Shown one piece after another: positions 23,171 to 31,598 of a DNA stretch of 39,702 bases. The notes under the pieces were generated by a model. The model did no database searches and was not told where the DNA came from. It saw nothing but the letters and a program-made list of their open reading frames with translations. The position numbers and the translations under genes are program-made. The DNA is from Actinomycetes bacterium (GTDB taxonomy: Bacteria; Actinomycetota; Acidimicrobiia; Acidimicrobiales; Acidimicrobiaceae), in assembly GCA_021785255.1 (NCBI GenBank), contig JAJYGA010000164.1:1-39702 (forward strand), read 5' to 3'. Position 1 is the stretch's first letter. Each line of letters starts with the position of its first letter.

Positions 23171-24319
23171 ATGACAGGACTTTTTGAAACAAAATACGAC
23201 GCCTTGAGATCTCCACTTGCCCAAAGAGCACGCCCGCAACGCCTAGCAGACTTCTTTGGATTGGAAAGATTACTTAAAAAGAACCCTGCACTAAGACTCG
23301 CTCTTGATGGAACTCGTTCATTTCAAATCGTCTTCTACGGCCCTCCCGGAGTTGGAAAGACCTCCTTGGCTCGCCTTATTGGCAGACAGAGAGACGACGA
23401 TATCGTAGAGTTCAGTGCTACAACTGCGTCCGTAAAGGATATCAAGGAACTCCATCAAAAGTCGAAGAACATCTCCACGCATCATGTGACGACAACACTT
23501 TGTTTCGTCGATGAGGTACACCGGTTTTCAAAAACTCAGCAAGATGCGCTCCTTGCGCCTTTAGAAGAGGGTGTATTCAGTTTCATCGGAGCGACCACAG
23601 AGAATCCCTACGTCTCTTTAACGCCAGCCTTGCTTTCTCGCGTTCGCTGTATCGAGCTTACGCCCCTGTCAGATGACGAGCTGCGAGGACTTTTAAATCG
23701 CGCAGCCAACTTTGAACGTGTAGAAATGTCTGAATCCTTTGTCGATGAAGTAATAAAACTTTGCGGAGGCGACGCAAGAGCGGCACTTGGAGCACTTGAA
23801 GAAGCAGCGTCTTTACGTAGAGAACAAGACTCCCTCTCTCTGACGGAGATCGTACGTCTCGAAGGGTCAGATATGAACGCCGACGTAGTGGTGTTGGGAG
23901 GTGGTCAGAGCAAGTCTTCGCACTACGAACTGACTTCCGCATTGATCAAAAGTATGCGAGCATCAGATTTGGACTCCGCTTTTTACTATCTGGCTCGGCT
24001 CCTTTTGAATAAAGAAGATCCGAGATTCATAGCACGACGTCTCGCCATCTTTGCCAGTGAAGACATAGGCGTAATCAACAACCAAGCATTAGCAGTAGCT
24101 AACGCTACTTATTCACTGATTGAAAAAGTAGGTATGCCTGAGGGTAGATACATTCTGGCACACTGTGTAATGTACTTAAGCAGCTCAGTGAAGTCGACCC
24201 AAGTAAAAGATATGCTCGGGGATGCACTGGAGCGAGCATCAAAGACCCGAACCGATGCCGTACCGAAACATCTAAGAGGAACCATCACCGACATTGAAGA
24301 CAGATATCACAGAATATGA
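23171..24319 (+). CDS. rarA: Replication-associated recombination protein A (AAA+ ATPase)
   Basis: 382 residues of the RarA/MgsA/WRNIP1 family. N-terminal ARPQRLADFFG, Walker A GPPGVGKTS (57-65), Walker B with CFVDEVHRFSKTQQDALL, sensor 1 IGATTENPYVSLTPALLSR, and the C-terminal tetramerisation part (SALIKSMRASDLDSAFYYLARLL, ASEDIGV). It acts at stalled replication forks. Length is slightly shorter than the ~440 residues of enteric homologues because the C-terminus ends soon after the conserved helical region. ATG at 23171 has no strong ribosome-binding site; GGAG lies about 15 bases upstream. Confidence 0.93.
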   Translation: MTGLFETKYDALRSPLAQRARPQRLADFFGLERLLKKNPALRLALDGTRSFQIVFYGPPGVGKTSLARLIGRQRDDDIVEFSATTASVKDIKELHQKSKNISTHHVTTTLCFVDEVHRFSKTQQDALLAPLEEGVFSFIGATTENPYVSLTPALLSRVRCIELTPLSDDELRGLLNRAANFERVEMSESFVDEVIKLCGGDARAALGALEEAASLRREQDSLSLTEIVRLEGSDMNADVVVLGGGQSKSSHYELTSALIKSMRASDLDSAFYYLARLLLNKEDPRFIARRLAIFASEDIGVINNQALAVANATYSLIEKVGMPEGRYILAHCVMYLSSSVKSTQVKDMLGDALERASKTRTDAVPKHLRGTITDIEDRYHRI

Positions 24320-24386
24320 CCGTTCTTTTAGCAAGTCTCAGATTTGACAGAGAATCCTAGAGCTTCGAGTGTACCTATCTAACTAC

Positions 24387-25568
24387 TCACGAAAGATAAC
24401 TCAAAAGAGGAACCTCGATCTCATCGGCAGTTAGAGCACCGTGCCTACAAACGAGCTCAAATGGTCCCGTATCACACGGATCATAAAATGCCACCTTTTG
24501 AGTCGCCACCAACGCCACGTCTCCTAGACGAAGTGCCACCTCTGGTTGCATAGCAGGACCAAGAATTTGAGCGTCAAGAAGCTCCTCTCTAGTGAGCACC
24601 TTACACTGGTCTCCGTAGTACTTCTCACATAGATTCGAAACCTCATCTGTCATCCCGACTTTGAGATGGAGCCACCTAAATCTTCCCTCTCCGCTTTGAT
24701 ACAATACTTTCGACAAAATGTCGGAATGAAGATGCACGGGAGGATCTAGAACCTCGACTTGGCCATGGTCAGCTGTCACCAAAAGGGTTGAGTTCCGACT
24801 CAACGCAGCCTGTAGATGGCCAACTAGATAGTCGATAAATTCAAGCTCCAAGTCATAGTGTTCTCCCAGTCCATACTCGTGGGCGGTAGTGTCCAATCCC
24901 TCATAGTAAAGATAGATAAAGCGCTCTTTTTCTCTTTGCAGATCCCTGACAGTAGAAACAATCCCAGACAAGGTTCGCCAGTACTTGGTTCGCACATTAC
25001 GAAGATGAGCCTTCGTAAATCCGGTGTTGTGGTAGATCGCCTTAGTGACGACCATGGGCCGAAGTCCGAAAAACGGCTCATGAGGTTGAAGAACTTTTGG
25101 CTCCGGAATCTTGACTGAACAGTCGCGATCAGTAGCCCACTTCAGTGTGTTCAATATAGCGGCCGAGCCTATCCTCATTCGATAACCCACAAGACCATGC
25201 CTTGACGGTGCAAGCCCAGTAGTAATAGAGGTAAGCGCAGACGCGGTCGTAGTCGGAGCAACCGAGTGAATCATCTCGTGAGTCATCGCAGAAAGATTAG
25301 GGAGTCGGTCAAGTCTCTGTTGAAGTTGGCGAAATCCTAGTCCATCTAGGACCAATAACACCACAGAATCGACCCCCTCGACGCCTTTAGGAAGTATTGA
25401 AGTTGGAGATCTACCCTCCAAAGCCTCTCGCCTTATAACCTCCTCAACTTTCATGAAAGAGTTCGAGGACGGGAGGTTCAGGCCCTTTCCTAAACTAAGA
25501 TAGATCGATGGAACAAGGTTTGTAATACATCTGCCTTGGTAGTCAGGTACTATAAAGTCATCTGACAA
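24387..25568 (-). CDS. Alkaline-phosphatase-superfamily phosphodiesterase / nucleotide pyrophosphatase-like
   Basis: About 393 residues. LLVLDGLGFRQL provides the first metal Asp. SVAPTTTASALTSITTGLAPSRHGLVGYRM contains the likely nucleophilic Thr. YYEGLDTTAHEYG provides Asp and His. TADHGQVEV gives the Asp-His pair, and HLHSDIL follows. These are the type I phosphodiesterase/nucleotide pyrophosphatase ligands for two metals. There is no signal peptide, so action is probably cytoplasmic. I start at TTG 25568, with GAAGGA six bases upstream. The frame is open to 25661, but the extra 31 residues are Trp/Cys/Ser-rich and unlike the family. Substrate unknown. Confidence 0.82.
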   Translation of the reverse strand: MSDDFIVPDYQGRCITNLVPSIYLSLGKGLNLPSSNSFMKVEEVIRREALEGRSPTSILPKGVEGVDSVVLLVLDGLGFRQLQQRLDRLPNLSAMTHEMIHSVAPTTTASALTSITTGLAPSRHGLVGYRMRIGSAAILNTLKWATDRDCSVKIPEPKVLQPHEPFFGLRPMVVTKAIYHNTGFTKAHLRNVRTKYWRTLSGIVSTVRDLQREKERFIYLYYEGLDTTAHEYGLGEHYDLELEFIDYLVGHLQAALSRNSTLLVTADHGQVEVLDPPVHLHSDILSKVLYQSGEGRFRWLHLKVGMTDEVSNLCEKYYGDQCKVLTREELLDAQILGPAMQPEVALRLGDVALVATQKVAFYDPCDTGPFELVCRHGALTADEIEVPLLSYLS

Positions 25569-25707
25569 CGCAAATCCTTCGTTCAACCAAGTACAACTCC
25601 CGCGTCCCCAACTACACCACTCCCAACTACATAGGCTAATAAGACTCGGCAAGAATAGCAACCCCCACCGTCACTTATTACCGTGCGTAGATAACTACGA
25701 TATAGGT

Positions 25708-26187
25708 GTGAGAGTTTCTACACGCGGCGACTATGCATCAAGAGCACTTCTTTCTCTAGCTCTTCATAGAACAGACCCTGGGCCGACATCAGTTTCAGAT
25801 CTAGCAAAAAGAACGGGATTGCCGCAGCCCTACCTGGAACAGATTCTGCTCGCACTAAAAGGCGCTGGGATTGTACGATCAAAGCGGGGGGTCGGTGGTG
25901 GATATGTACTGGCTCGGGATCCTAAAGACATCACCATTGCCCAAATTGTCAGCGCCGTAGATGGTCCGATTGTGGCTGGAGACTTTGGCGAACCTCACGA
26001 AGACGGAGCTTGTGATCACGAAGGTCAGTGCGTGCTCTTGGCTCTCTGGTCAGAAGTTGGTGCTCACATGCGTGCTCACCTAAGTTCGTACACCCTGGCC
26101 GATATGGTTACCCGCGCCCTTGGTGGAAATACATCGTCAAAGATCGATCCCTTATTAAAAGAACACGACGGAGTGTACTACATATGA
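25708..26187 (+). CDS. Rrf2-family transcriptional regulator
   Basis: 159 residues. The winged helix begins MRVSTRGDYASRALLSLA, with the recognition region DLAKRTGLPQPYLEQILLALKGAGIVRSKRGVGGGYVLA, highly typical of Rrf2 proteins (IscR, NsrR, RsrR). Two cysteines, Cys102 and Cys108 (C-x5-C), occupy the Fe-S loop; the third Cys seen in IscR/NsrR is missing. Asp8 is at the position that supplies a non-Cys cluster ligand in some members. It probably senses redox state or NO through an Fe-S cluster, or has lost that function. The start GTG at 25708 has no Shine-Dalgarno, so a leaderless mRNA is possible. The stop overlaps the next start (ATGA). Confidence 0.88.
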   Translation: MRVSTRGDYASRALLSLALHRTDPGPTSVSDLAKRTGLPQPYLEQILLALKGAGIVRSKRGVGGGYVLARDPKDITIAQIVSAVDGPIVAGDFGEPHEDGACDHEGQCVLLALWSEVGAHMRAHLSSYTLADMVTRALGGNTSSKIDPLLKEHDGVYYI

Positions 26188-28814
26188 CCGTGCCACCTAA
26201 CTACCCCAAACATTGGGAGACAGACATCGTAGCAAACGACGGCGGAACACTTTTTCTCAGGCCCATCACGCCAGAAGACGCCGATGACATTCGCAAGCTT
26301 CATGGAAGGCTGTCCGAAGAGACTGTCTATTTCCGTTTTTTCACTCCCCTTCCATACTTATCTGATGCCATGCTTCATCGCTTTGTCAACGTGGACTACA
26401 CAGACAGAATGGCTTTAGTAGCGGTACTGGGAGAACTCATAGTCGCAGTTGCCCGTTACGATAGACTTCCCGGATCTTCTGAAGCAGAGGTGGCGTTCTT
26501 AGTGGATGATGCCCACCAAGGACGGGGTCTAGCAACAGTTATGCTTGAGTATCTTGTCGCTGTGGCCAAAGAGTCAGGAATTACTCGCTTTGTAGCGGAT
26601 ACTCTGCCTGAGAACACCAAGATGCTAAAGGTGTTTCATGACGCCGGTTTTAGAGATCATCGCCACTTCCAAGACGGGGTTGTGCGGGTTAGCTTTGAGA
26701 TTTCCCCAACTCCCAAATCCATAGAGGCGATGCAGAAAAGAGAACGAACGAGCGTCTCGAGATCTGTCGCGAAACTTTTAGCCCCCAAAACTGTTGCCGT
26801 CGTCGGAGCCTCACGGATACCAGGAAGTGTCGGAAATATTGTATTTCGCAACATACTTGAGTCCAACTTTCAAGGTACCGTCTATCCCGTCAATCCTCAT
26901 GCAAAGGCAGTAAACGGAGTGAGGGCTTATGCCACCCTGCAGGAGGTACCGGAAAATGTGGACATGGCTGTCGTGGTTGTCGCAGCCGAACACATCGAAT
27001 CCGTAATCACAGATGCGGCTGAGAAACACGTAGGCGCCTTGGTTGTGATCTCGGCAGGGTTCTCCGAACTCAATGAGGATGGTGCGCATCTAGAACAACG
27101 TTTGGTGCGACTAGCCCGGAGAAACGGCATGAGAGTAGTCGGCCCGGCATCAATGGGAGTTGCCTCTATGGATGTCGGTACTACTTTAAACGCCACACTT
27201 TCGCCAATAGCCCCCATGCCAGGTAGCGCAGCCTTACACTCTCAATCAGGAGCGCTGTCCCTAGCCATCTTGGAAGAGGCAAGACGTCGAGGACTTGGCA
27301 TATCCTCCTTCGTATCCTCTGGGAACAAAGCCGATATCTCTGGAAATGACCTATTGCATTACTGGGAGGATGATCCATCCACAGGAGTTATCTTGCTTTA
27401 TATCGAGGACTTCGGTAATCCCAGGACCTTTGCCAGAGTAGCCAAAAGGGTAAGTTACAAAAAACCAATTCTGGCGGTCAAATCGAAGCGGAACTCTTCT
27501 ACCACGAGATTTGTACCCTCTCGATCCTCAAAGCCGTGGACTCCACAGCTTCCTAACGACCTTGCAGTCGACGCACTTTTTGAACGAACCGGAGTCATAC
27601 GCGTGGACACGCTCGAACAGCTCTTCGAACATGCGGTGGCACTAGCTAACCAACCCCTTCCACGGGGCAGAAATGTAGCCATCATCTCCAATACCGGAGG
27701 TCCTGCACCACTTTGCGCCGACGCTTGTCTAGCCGTTGGTCTTGAAGTGCCCAAGCTGTCAAACAATCTTTCATCCACCCTCACAAAACGGCTGCCAAAA
27801 GATTGCCATATATCTAATCCAATCGAACTCTCTGCATCAACCCTTCCAAGCGACTTTGGAATGGTGCTGGACAATGTGCTTAGAGATGAACACATCGATG
27901 CAGCTATTGTTCTATACGTCCCAACTGTCGTAGGTACTCCAGACTCGCCATCGACATTGGCCCGTCCAACTATTGAGGGTCGCCTGCGGGGGACTCCGGA
28001 GATCGCTCAGGACTTCGCCGCTGCCGTCGCCTCGGAGATTGCCCTTGCCGCTAGACAAGATTGGACCAACTCTCCAAAACCCGTTCTAGCCAACTTTCTC
28101 GCTCTACCGGGTGTACCAACAGCCTTGAGAGGGGCAAAAAGACCTATCCCTTCTTACGCTTTCCCCGAGGCCGCAGCCATGGCTCTAGGTAGGATGGCGG
28201 ACTACTTTAGTTGGACTCAACGACCGGTTGGTGAACCTTTTAGCATCTATGAGCCGGAGTTTCAAAAGGCCAAAGAGATCGTAATCAATGCCCTAGCCCC
28301 CATAAGAGTCAACGACGAAATCACTTTTTTAGATCTGCCGGAAGATCAAGTGCAGAGACTTCTAGGTAAGTTTCACATCAACGCCATTATGTCGCGAAAC
28401 GTAAAGGCCCTGCACTCAGAGAATCTGAGGATAAGTATCGATGTCTTCCATGATCTGCAGTTTGGTGTATTCGTAGACTTGCATCCCGACAGCGATGTCA
28501 TCGGACTTACCGATCAAAGGTCTCTCCGATACATGCCTCATACATCTCAGGAAGTGAGTGACGTCATGAGGGCAATGCCTGGCTATCAGGCGCTTCTGAC
28601 GCGCAGAGGCTATCTAAAAGAAGACTTTCAAGTTATTGAAGACACGATTAAGTGGCTCTCGATAATGACGGAAAACATCTTTGAGATCTCCCACGTCTCA
28701 CTGGTCATCGAGATAGTACGTGGCGGAGGCTCCATGGTGCTATGTGGACCCATAACCTTAGCGACCTGGTCGCCTGAAGCTTACTTCATCACAAGAGCTC
28801 TGCGCAAACCATAG
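26184..28814 (+). CDS. GNAT acetyltransferase fused to acyl-CoA-synthetase (NDP-forming)-like domains (Pat-type)
   Basis: 876 residues from the ATG at 26184, coupled to the Rrf2 gene by a four-base overlap. Residues ~10-165 are a GNAT domain with the acetyl-CoA loop (HQGRGLATVMLEYL, then VADTLPENTKMLKVFHDAGF). Residues ~190-320 are a CoA-binding Rossmann domain (VVGASRIPGSVGNIVFRNIL, YPVNPHAKAVNGV). Residues ~330-460 are a succinyl-CoA-ligase-like part (SQSGALSLAIL, SSGNKADISGNDLLHYWEDDP). The C-terminal ~200 residues align loosely with the ATP-grasp part but look degenerate. Such proteins are protein lysine acetyltransferases in which the synthetase-like part regulates. Target unknown; here GNAT is N-terminal, unlike Salmonella Pat. 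Confidence 0.88.
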   Translation: MTVPPNYPKHWETDIVANDGGTLFLRPITPEDADDIRKLHGRLSEETVYFRFFTPLPYLSDAMLHRFVNVDYTDRMALVAVLGELIVAVARYDRLPGSSEAEVAFLVDDAHQGRGLATVMLEYLVAVAKESGITRFVADTLPENTKMLKVFHDAGFRDHRHFQDGVVRVSFEISPTPKSIEAMQKRERTSVSRSVAKLLAPKTVAVVGASRIPGSVGNIVFRNILESNFQGTVYPVNPHAKAVNGVRAYATLQEVPENVDMAVVVVAAEHIESVITDAAEKHVGALVVISAGFSELNEDGAHLEQRLVRLARRNGMRVVGPASMGVASMDVGTTLNATLSPIAPMPGSAALHSQSGALSLAILEEARRRGLGISSFVSSGNKADISGNDLLHYWEDDPSTGVILLYIEDFGNPRTFARVAKRVSYKKPILAVKSKRNSSTTRFVPSRSSKPWTPQLPNDLAVDALFERTGVIRVDTLEQLFEHAVALANQPLPRGRNVAIISNTGGPAPLCADACLAVGLEVPKLSNNLSSTLTKRLPKDCHISNPIELSASTLPSDFGMVLDNVLRDEHIDAAIVLYVPTVVGTPDSPSTLARPTIEGRLRGTPEIAQDFAAAVASEIALAARQDWTNSPKPVLANFLALPGVPTALRGAKRPIPSYAFPEAAAMALGRMADYFSWTQRPVGEPFSIYEPEFQKAKEIVINALAPIRVNDEITFLDLPEDQVQRLLGKFHINAIMSRNVKALHSENLRISIDVFHDLQFGVFVDLHPDSDVIGLTDQRSLRYMPHTSQEVSDVMRAMPGYQALLTRRGYLKEDFQVIEDTIKWLSIMTENIFEISHVSLVIEIVRGGGSMVLCGPITLATWSPEAYFITRALRKP

Positions 28815-29084
28815 TCAAACAGTGGTTCTTCATTTGTCCAAGTGACGTGAGTTGAACGAGATCACCTCATTTTGGTTGATTCGAGCCACGACTCCAAACG
28901 GATACATCTTCTTGACACCGCCGCCAATGAAGGAAAATCGATACGGTTAGAAGTTTCAAAACGAGGCGTCACGTCAACCATGTTCACAAATACACGCTAA
29001 AAGCTTCGTTCTTGTATAAGTAAATTACGTCAACTGCACGTCAGCTCCAGATCTGACTCTGGGTATACAGCTTCACCAACAAGT

Positions 29085-29504
29085 TCATCTTCGAATCCTC
29101 GAAAACGAAACTATCCGACAGGGCACCTCGACATTCTCGTCAATCTCATACACTGCGCAGATCCTGTGATAGCCGTCTGCTATGACAAGTGCCACTCCCG
29201 TCATTGCATCTCCACGAACAAGCAGAATCGGTGACAGTTCCACGTTGTCTCTGACTTTTGCCAGATCGGAAGCAACGTGTCTATTCGATCCAGGTAACTC
29301 CGGCAAGGCTGAGGCGCGAAGCACGTCTTTAGCATGCTTGTATTCAGTTGGCGCCAGCTTCATCTTTGAGACCAATGTGTCTACTTCTTTTTCTTCAAAT
29401 AACAGCGCCAAGTAGTCCTTTGCCGCCGGATAATCATGATCGTCAGGATCATGTTTCCATCTCGGATCATGTTTCTTTTCTGTTTTATCCTTTTTCTTCG
29501 CCAT
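29085..29504 (-). CDS. ParB/Srx-domain small protein
   Basis: 139 residues. A Lys/Asp/His-rich N-terminus (KKKDKTEKKHDPRWKHDPDDHDYPAAKDYL) precedes a helical stretch and a C-terminal ParB-like fold fragment with SPILLVRGDAMTGVALVIADGYHRICAVYEIDENVEVPCRIV. The (A)DGYHRI..A pattern is the conserved phosphate/nucleotide-binding signature of ParB/sulfiredoxin-type domains. It lacks a helix-turn-helix, so it is not a partition ParB. It is a stand-alone gene between the convergent GNAT fusion gene and the aquaporin gene on the same strand. Role unknown. The ribosome-binding site is poor. Confidence 0.7.
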   Translation of the reverse strand: MAKKKDKTEKKHDPRWKHDPDDHDYPAAKDYLALLFEEKEVDTLVSKMKLAPTEYKHAKDVLRASALPELPGSNRHVASDLAKVRDNVELSPILLVRGDAMTGVALVIADGYHRICAVYEIDENVEVPCRIVSFSRIRR

Positions 29505-29544
29505 TTTCTGGGCACGTCTCTTTCATCTCGTCTCGAAAATAGGA

Positions 29545-30378
29545 CTATCGGTCAAACTCTCCTTTCTGTTCTATCGTCGTCAAGATGGGCTCTAAAGTAC
29601 CCTGAGCCGCACGTGCCGCCGTAGGATCGCCACCTGGACCTCGTAGTATCCAGGCTGCACCAACAGCAAGTAGCGCCCCTAGCGTAGGTCCAACCAGATA
29701 AACAGCAATATCTCGATAGTCGCCCGCAACGATAGCTGGGCCTAGTGATCGGAAGGGGTTCATAGATGCCCCAGTCATGGGAGATGCCCAGAGTCCAGCC
29801 AAAGCTATATACCCGCCCACTGCAAAAGCAGAGAGAGCTCCGACATTTTGAGCTCCTGACGCCGTACCTAAGATAGTGGACACGAGAGCGAAGGTAAGAA
29901 GTGCCTCAAGAGCTGTTCCTTGGAGAACTCCCATTCCTTTTATCATCTCGGTCATGCCAAAACTCCCAGTATTTCCAAGAACCGCCCAAAGAGAGAGAGG
30001 GGCCAATGTAGCTCCTGCAATTTGAGCCAGCAGATATCCTGGAACCCGCTTCCACGGGAACTCCCGTCGTAGAGCAAAAGCTAAGGTGACCACTGGGTTT
30101 AGATGCGCTCCAGATACCGTTCCCATGAACAAAATGATCGCTGCAACCATAAGACCAGGCGCGGTGACAGCTGCTGCCCTTCCGATAGATCCACGGTCAT
30201 ATCCATCTACCATCACCGGACCAATAGCCGCCACAAGCAGAAGATAAGTTCCCATCAACTCTGCAAAGAGACGTCGCCATTCTTTTGAATAGTCTTTGAA
30301 CTCGCTAATCCACCGCGGCTCTGAAACTACTACAGCGGTAGCAACTCTGGTAGCTGGGGTCAGCTTTGAATCCTCCAT
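29545..30378 (-). CDS. Aquaporin / glycerol-facilitator family channel with altered NPA motifs
   Basis: About 277 residues with six membrane segments and two half-helices. The first pore motif is GAHLNPVVTLAFALR (NPV instead of NPA) and the second GASMNPFRSLGPAIV (NPF instead of NPA, with the following Arg retained). The overall MIP pattern, including LFAELMGTYLLLVAAIGP in TM1, is clear. The N-terminal 45 residues are hydrophilic and cytoplasmic. The start is set at ATG 30378 with GGAGAG six bases upstream; GTG two codons earlier (30384) is too close to that site. Selectivity (water, small solutes or gases) cannot be told, and the altered NPA boxes make substrate assignment unsafe. Confidence 0.85.
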   Translation of the reverse strand: MEDSKLTPATRVATAVVVSEPRWISEFKDYSKEWRRLFAELMGTYLLLVAAIGPVMVDGYDRGSIGRAAAVTAPGLMVAAIILFMGTVSGAHLNPVVTLAFALRREFPWKRVPGYLLAQIAGATLAPLSLWAVLGNTGSFGMTEMIKGMGVLQGTALEALLTFALVSTILGTASGAQNVGALSAFAVGGYIALAGLWASPMTGASMNPFRSLGPAIVAGDYRDIAVYLVGPTLGALLAVGAAWILRGPGGDPTAARAAQGTLEPILTTIEQKGEFDR

Positions 30379-30581
30379 AGCCACTCTCCATCTTTACCAG
30401 AAACTATAGTGCTATGACTATAGCGTACTTCTTTCTTACAATCACTTGCTGCAACTTCGACTCATTTAGGACAGATTGGGTGTGCTTCAAGCACGTTCCA
30501 AGAACATTGCTAACTAAATCCCCTGCCGCTGGCAGTAGATCATGCTCATCTGATACAGCTTTACTTACAGTCCTTAGAGTC

Positions 30582-31328
30582 CTATAGGTCGTAGAGATCG
30601 TGAATCAGAGTTGACGTTCCATCTGTAGCCAACTCAAAGATCGAGTAGTTTGGCAGTTCGAGCCACCCCTCTTGGTTCCACCCACTTGACGCCACAACAA
30701 TACCTTCGTCACGGGGTTGGTAACGAATTGTATAGTAATCTCTTGGCAGCTGCTTTGGTGCTTTGTCGTTTTCGTGAGCAGAGACGACATAAAGACTCTT
30801 AGGAGTAAGGATCATTGCGTTAAGGCTAGAGTACTCACAGCTTTCAACTATTTTGCGCACAGTGGAGGATATAGCACCTAAGGGATTCTCGCCAAAACCG
30901 GCGGAGTACACAGCTCCGAAAAACGCCTCAGAGTCAGTGGTGCCGTGAAGCATCTTTAGATACTTCGGATCCACATAGCTGCGTAGCACGTCTATCGACG
31001 AGATTGATCCATTGTGGCAAAATGCTGTACCTGATATGGAAAATGGGTGCGAATTCTCCAAGGTCACGCCAAGGTTCATCGTCGCCCATCTGTAATGCAA
31101 AATAGCAGCGTTTGAACGTGCCGCGGTCAGAACGTCGCGATACTTTGGGTCACTCAGCGCGGCGGTTGGAGCCTTCTCTATCTTTACAGATCCATCAGCC
31201 AGCCAACCAACACCCCAGCCGTCTCCATGTTCTGCCGTGGAAAGACGTTCAAAAGAATTGAAATTTTCTCCTAACAACTCTGGAATTGTCGTCGCGACTT
31301 TTGTGACATATCCGAGCATTCTGCACAT
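30582..31328 (-). CDS. Class II glutamine amidotransferase (YafJ-like)
   Basis: 248 residues. The start at ATG 31328 places Cys2 (MCRMLGY) as the N-terminal nucleophile after Met removal, and GGAG lies six bases upstream. The frame is open seven codons further, but those would block the Ntn mechanism. EHGDGWGVGWLADG, LHYRWATMNLG, ENSHPFSISGTAFCHNGSI and GTTDSEAFFGAVY are the glutaminase-pocket motifs. It hydrolyses glutamine to release ammonia, or acts on a gamma-glutamyl amide. No synthetase domain is fused, and the acceptor is unknown. It is a single gene. Confidence 0.88.
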   Translation of the reverse strand: MCRMLGYVTKVATTIPELLGENFNSFERLSTAEHGDGWGVGWLADGSVKIEKAPTAALSDPKYRDVLTAARSNAAILHYRWATMNLGVTLENSHPFSISGTAFCHNGSISSIDVLRSYVDPKYLKMLHGTTDSEAFFGAVYSAGFGENPLGAISSTVRKIVESCEYSSLNAMILTPKSLYVVSAHENDKAPKQLPRDYYTIRYQPRDEGIVVASSGWNQEGWLELPNYSIFELATDGTSTLIHDLYDL

Positions 31329-31598
31329 CTGCGTCTCCATTCTGTTCAAGTCCAGACTTCAAAAACCAGATCATCTCTTTACACGTTATCGTAATTGCAA
31401 TTCAGTTACATCTTCAAAACAAAATATTAGAAAACTTTCATCAGCTCTTACGTCAACTTATCGTCGAAGAGCAAAAGGGGACTTGAGGTCGTACGCTCGC
31501 TCATGGTCAACCACGATTATAACTAGGCCGACCCCAAGGAGTGCTGAAGACTTCTTCGGCTGATCTGTGGTGAATTTCAGGAAATATTGCTGCAAAAA

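Noticed and set aside
31237-31563. Plus-strand 108-residue frame over the amidotransferase start
   Set aside because: It overlaps the well-supported amidotransferase gene and lacks protein character.
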